Source: DASQPE01 sp964519805 (GTDB lineage: Bacteria; Gemmatimonadota; Gemmatimonadetes; Gemmatimonadales; GWC2-71-9). From it: a stretch of DNA of 32,381 nt. The position numbers and the translations under genes were made by a program. Below, piece by piece: positions 30,489 through 32,381 of this stretch. The notes under the pieces were generated by a model that saw only the letters and a program-made list of their open reading frames with translations, had not been told where the DNA came from and searched no databases. The stretch's first letter is position 1; each line of letters opens with the position of its first letter. Location: contig CAZFKN010000028.1 of assembly GCA_964519805.1 (NCBI GenBank), forward strand, positions 1-32,381, given 5' to 3'.

Positions 30489-32381
30489 TCACTTATAGCT
30501 TCTAGTCGCCAACTTCACATTCTCGAACACCAACGGCTCCTTGTTCAGGCGCGGCTCCTGTCCCTCGCCGCGCCATTCCCACGCCGCCACATAGGCAAAG
30601 TGCTCGTCGTCGCGTCGGGCCTCGCCGTCGTCGGTCTGATACTCCTCGCGGAAGTGCCCGCCGCACGACTCCTCGCGGTGGAGCGCGTCGCGGCACATCA
30701 GCTCGCCCAGCTCGAGGAAGTCGGCCACCCGACCCGCCTTCTCCAGCGCCTGGTTCAGCTCGACGTCGCTGCCCGGCACGTTCAGGTTGCGCCAGAACTC
30801 CTCGCGGAGCGTCGGGATCTGCTGAATCGCCTCCCGCAGTCCCTGCGCGCGCCGAGCCATGCCGCACTTGTCCCACATCAGCTTGCCCAGCTCGCGGTGG
30901 AACGAATCCACGGTGCGCTTGCCCTTGATCGCGAGCAGCCTGCGCACCCGATCGTTGACCGCGGTCTCGACGCTCTTGACGTCGGGGTGGGACGCGTCGG
31001 CGCGATCGAGCCGGGCGCCGGCCAGGTAGTCGCCGATCGTGTTGGGGAGGATGAAGTAGCCGTCGGCAAGCCCTTGCATCAGCGCGCTCGCGCCCAGCCG
31101 GTTGGCCCCGTGGTCGGAGAAATTCGCCTCGCCGATCACGAACAGGCCGGGAATGGTGCTCATCAGGTTATAGTCGACCCAAAGCCCGCCCATCGTGTAA
31201 TGGACGGCCGGATAGATCCGCATCGGGGCCCGGTACGGGTTCTCGTCGGTGATGCGCGCGTACATCTCGAAGAGGTTGCCGTAGCGCTCGCGGATCCGGT
31301 CTTCGCCGAGGCGCTTGATCGCGTCGCCGAAGTCGAGAAAGACCCCGAGGCCGCCGGGACCGACGCCCCGCCCCTCGTCGCACACCTCCTTGGCCGCGCG
31401 GGACGCGATGTCCCGGGGCGCGAGGTTGCCGAAGCTGGGGTACTTCCGCTCGAGGAAATAGTCCCGCTCGGCCTCGGGCACCTCGCTCGGCGCACGGCGA
31501 TCGGCGCGCTTCTTCGGCACCCAGACCCGCCCGTCGTTCCGCAGCGACTCGCTCATGAGCGTGAGCTTGGACTGGTACTCGCCGCTCACGGGAATGCAGG
31601 TCGGATGAATCTGGGTGTAGCAGGGGTTCCCGAACAGCGCCCCGCGCTTGTGCGCGCGCCAGATGGCGGTGGCGTTCGAGCCCTTAGCGTTGGTCGAGAG
31701 GTAGAAGACGTTGCCGTAGCCGCCGGTGCCGAGCACGACGGCATCGCCCAGGTGGGACGAGATCGCGCCGGTCACCATGTCGCGCACCACGATGCCGCGT
31801 GCCTGCCCACCGATGACGACCAGGTCCAGCATCTCGGTGCGGGGGAACATCGTGACGCCGCCCTTGGCGATCTCCTTTTCCAGCGCCTGATACGCACCGA
31901 GCAGGAGCTGCTGGCCGGTCTGCCCGCGCGCGTAGAAGGTTCGGGAGACCTGGGCGCCGCCGAACGATCGGTTGGCGAGCAGCCCGCCGTACTCCCGCGC
32001 GAACGGGACGCCCTGGGCGACGCACTGGTCGATGATGTTGACACTGATCTGGGCGAGCCGGTAGACGTTCGCCTCGCGCGCCCGGAAGTCGCCGCCTTTC
32101 ACCGTATCGTAGAACAGCCGCCAGATGCTGTCGCCGTCGTTGGGATAGTTCTTCGCCGCGTTGATGCCGCCCTGCGCGGCGATCGAGTGGGCCCGGCGGG
32201 GCGAATCCTGGAAGCAGAAGCACTTCACGTTGTAGCCCAGCTCGCTCAGCGTCGCGGCCGCGCTCCCGCCCGCCAGCCCGCTGCCGACCACCAGAATCGT
32301 GTACTTCCGCTTGTTGGCGGGGTTCACGAGCCGGAGCTCGAAGCGGTGCCGGTCCCACTTCTCCTGAATGGGGCCGGGGGG
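30489..32381 (-). CDS. sdhA: Succinate dehydrogenase flavoprotein subunit, 5' partial
   Basis: SdhA oxidises succinate to fumarate. The frame runs open to the window edge. The codons before the GTG at 32327 encode PPGPIQEKWDRHRFELRL, which matches the N-terminal region of Bacteroidota-type SdhA before VNPANKRKYTI. So that GTG is internal and the true start is outside. Counted from the GTG, there is the FAD loop GSGLAGG (15-21), the FAD-linking His47 in RRAHSIAAQGG, the catalytic region (HYTMGG) and GANRLGASALMQG. The 630 residues present cover nearly the whole protein. A cytochrome b subunit would be expected upstream, beyond the right edge. Confidence 0.94.
   Translation of the reverse strand, partial: PPGPIQEKWDRHRFELRLVNPANKRKYTILVVGSGLAGGSAAATLSELGYNVKCFCFQDSPRRAHSIAAQGGINAAKNYPNDGDSIWRLFYDTVKGGDFRAREANVYRLAQISVNIIDQCVAQGVPFAREYGGLLANRSFGGAQVSRTFYARGQTGQQLLLGAYQALEKEIAKGGVTMFPRTEMLDLVVIGGQARGIVVRDMVTGAISSHLGDAVVLGTGGYGNVFYLSTNAKGSNATAIWRAHKRGALFGNPCYTQIHPTCIPVSGEYQSKLTLMSESLRNDGRVWVPKKRADRRAPSEVPEAERDYFLERKYPSFGNLAPRDIASRAAKEVCDEGRGVGPGGLGVFLDFGDAIKRLGEDRIRERYGNLFEMYARITDENPYRAPMRIYPAVHYTMGGLWVDYNLMSTIPGLFVIGEANFSDHGANRLGASALMQGLADGYFILPNTIGDYLAGARLDRADASHPDVKSVETAVNDRVRRLLAIKGKRTVDSFHRELGKLMWDKCGMARRAQGLREAIQQIPTLREEFWRNLNVPGSDVELNQALEKAGRVADFLELGELMCRDALHREESCGGHFREEYQTDDGEARRDDEHFAYVAAWEWRGEGQEPRLNKEPLVFENVKLATRSYK

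Noticed and set aside
32325..32327. GTG as the start of sdhA
   Set aside because: The 18 codons upstream remain open and match the conserved N-terminal region of the family, so the gene begins outside the window.

Overview
The window is a GC-rich, gene-dense stretch of a bacterial chromosome, apparently from an assembled draft or metagenome because it contains one scaffold gap. It holds 31 protein genes, no visible RNA gene and no phage or transposase gene. The gene content is core energy and lipid metabolism: a 14-gene complex I operon, a SdhA whose N-terminus resembles the Bacteroidota type, an outer-world M1 peptidase and a UPF0182 protein. Together these suggest a free-living aerobic Gram-negative-like lineage. 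Gemmatimonadota is my best guess, but that is an inference from style and not a proof.

Layout, left to right. (1) 14-3596, minus strand: yceD(DUF177)-rpmF-plsX-fabH-fabD, the classic ribosomal protein L32/fatty-acid initiation operon, with its end (fabG, acpP) beyond the left edge. (2) 3597-3878: intergenic, with 100 Ns flanked on both sides by the same 55 bp. This looks like an unmerged k-mer overlap, so the true spacer is probably 127 nt. (3) 3879-8195, minus: carbamate kinase, sucC, sucD, a PTS-EIIA/CBS fusion protein and ndk. (4) 8260-12123, minus: a UPF0182 membrane protein and an AlgC-type phosphohexomutase. (5) 12166-26419, minus: nuoA to nuoN in canonical order, nearly every junction overlapping by 1 or 4 nt. 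The one real break is the 114 nt before nuoG. (6) 26420-26581: a divergent control region with a CRP-type palindrome on the nuo side. (7) 26582-29677, plus: dcd, an exported M1-family metallopeptidase and a small three-helix membrane protein. (8) 29675-29695: a perfect palindrome that supplies both stop codons of the convergent pair. (9) 29693-32381, minus: sdhB and sdhA; sdhA runs off the right edge.

The genes form an energy theme. SdhAB and SucCD are adjacent steps of the TCA cycle; SdhAB feeds quinone and NuoA-N oxidises NADH. Ndk equilibrates the nucleoside triphosphate made by SucCD, and the EIIA/CBS protein between them has the look of a phosphorylation and adenylate sensor.

The least ordinary signal lies between genes. 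A degenerate heptamer repeat (GTTYACY) sits at six gene junctions. At two of them (3794-3870 and 27167-27250) it forms a composite inverted-repeat element with a shared loop core and a covarying inner stem. One strand of the repeat is free of stops, while the other gives stops in all three frames within three units, and stop codons of fabD and the EIIA/CBS gene lie inside it.
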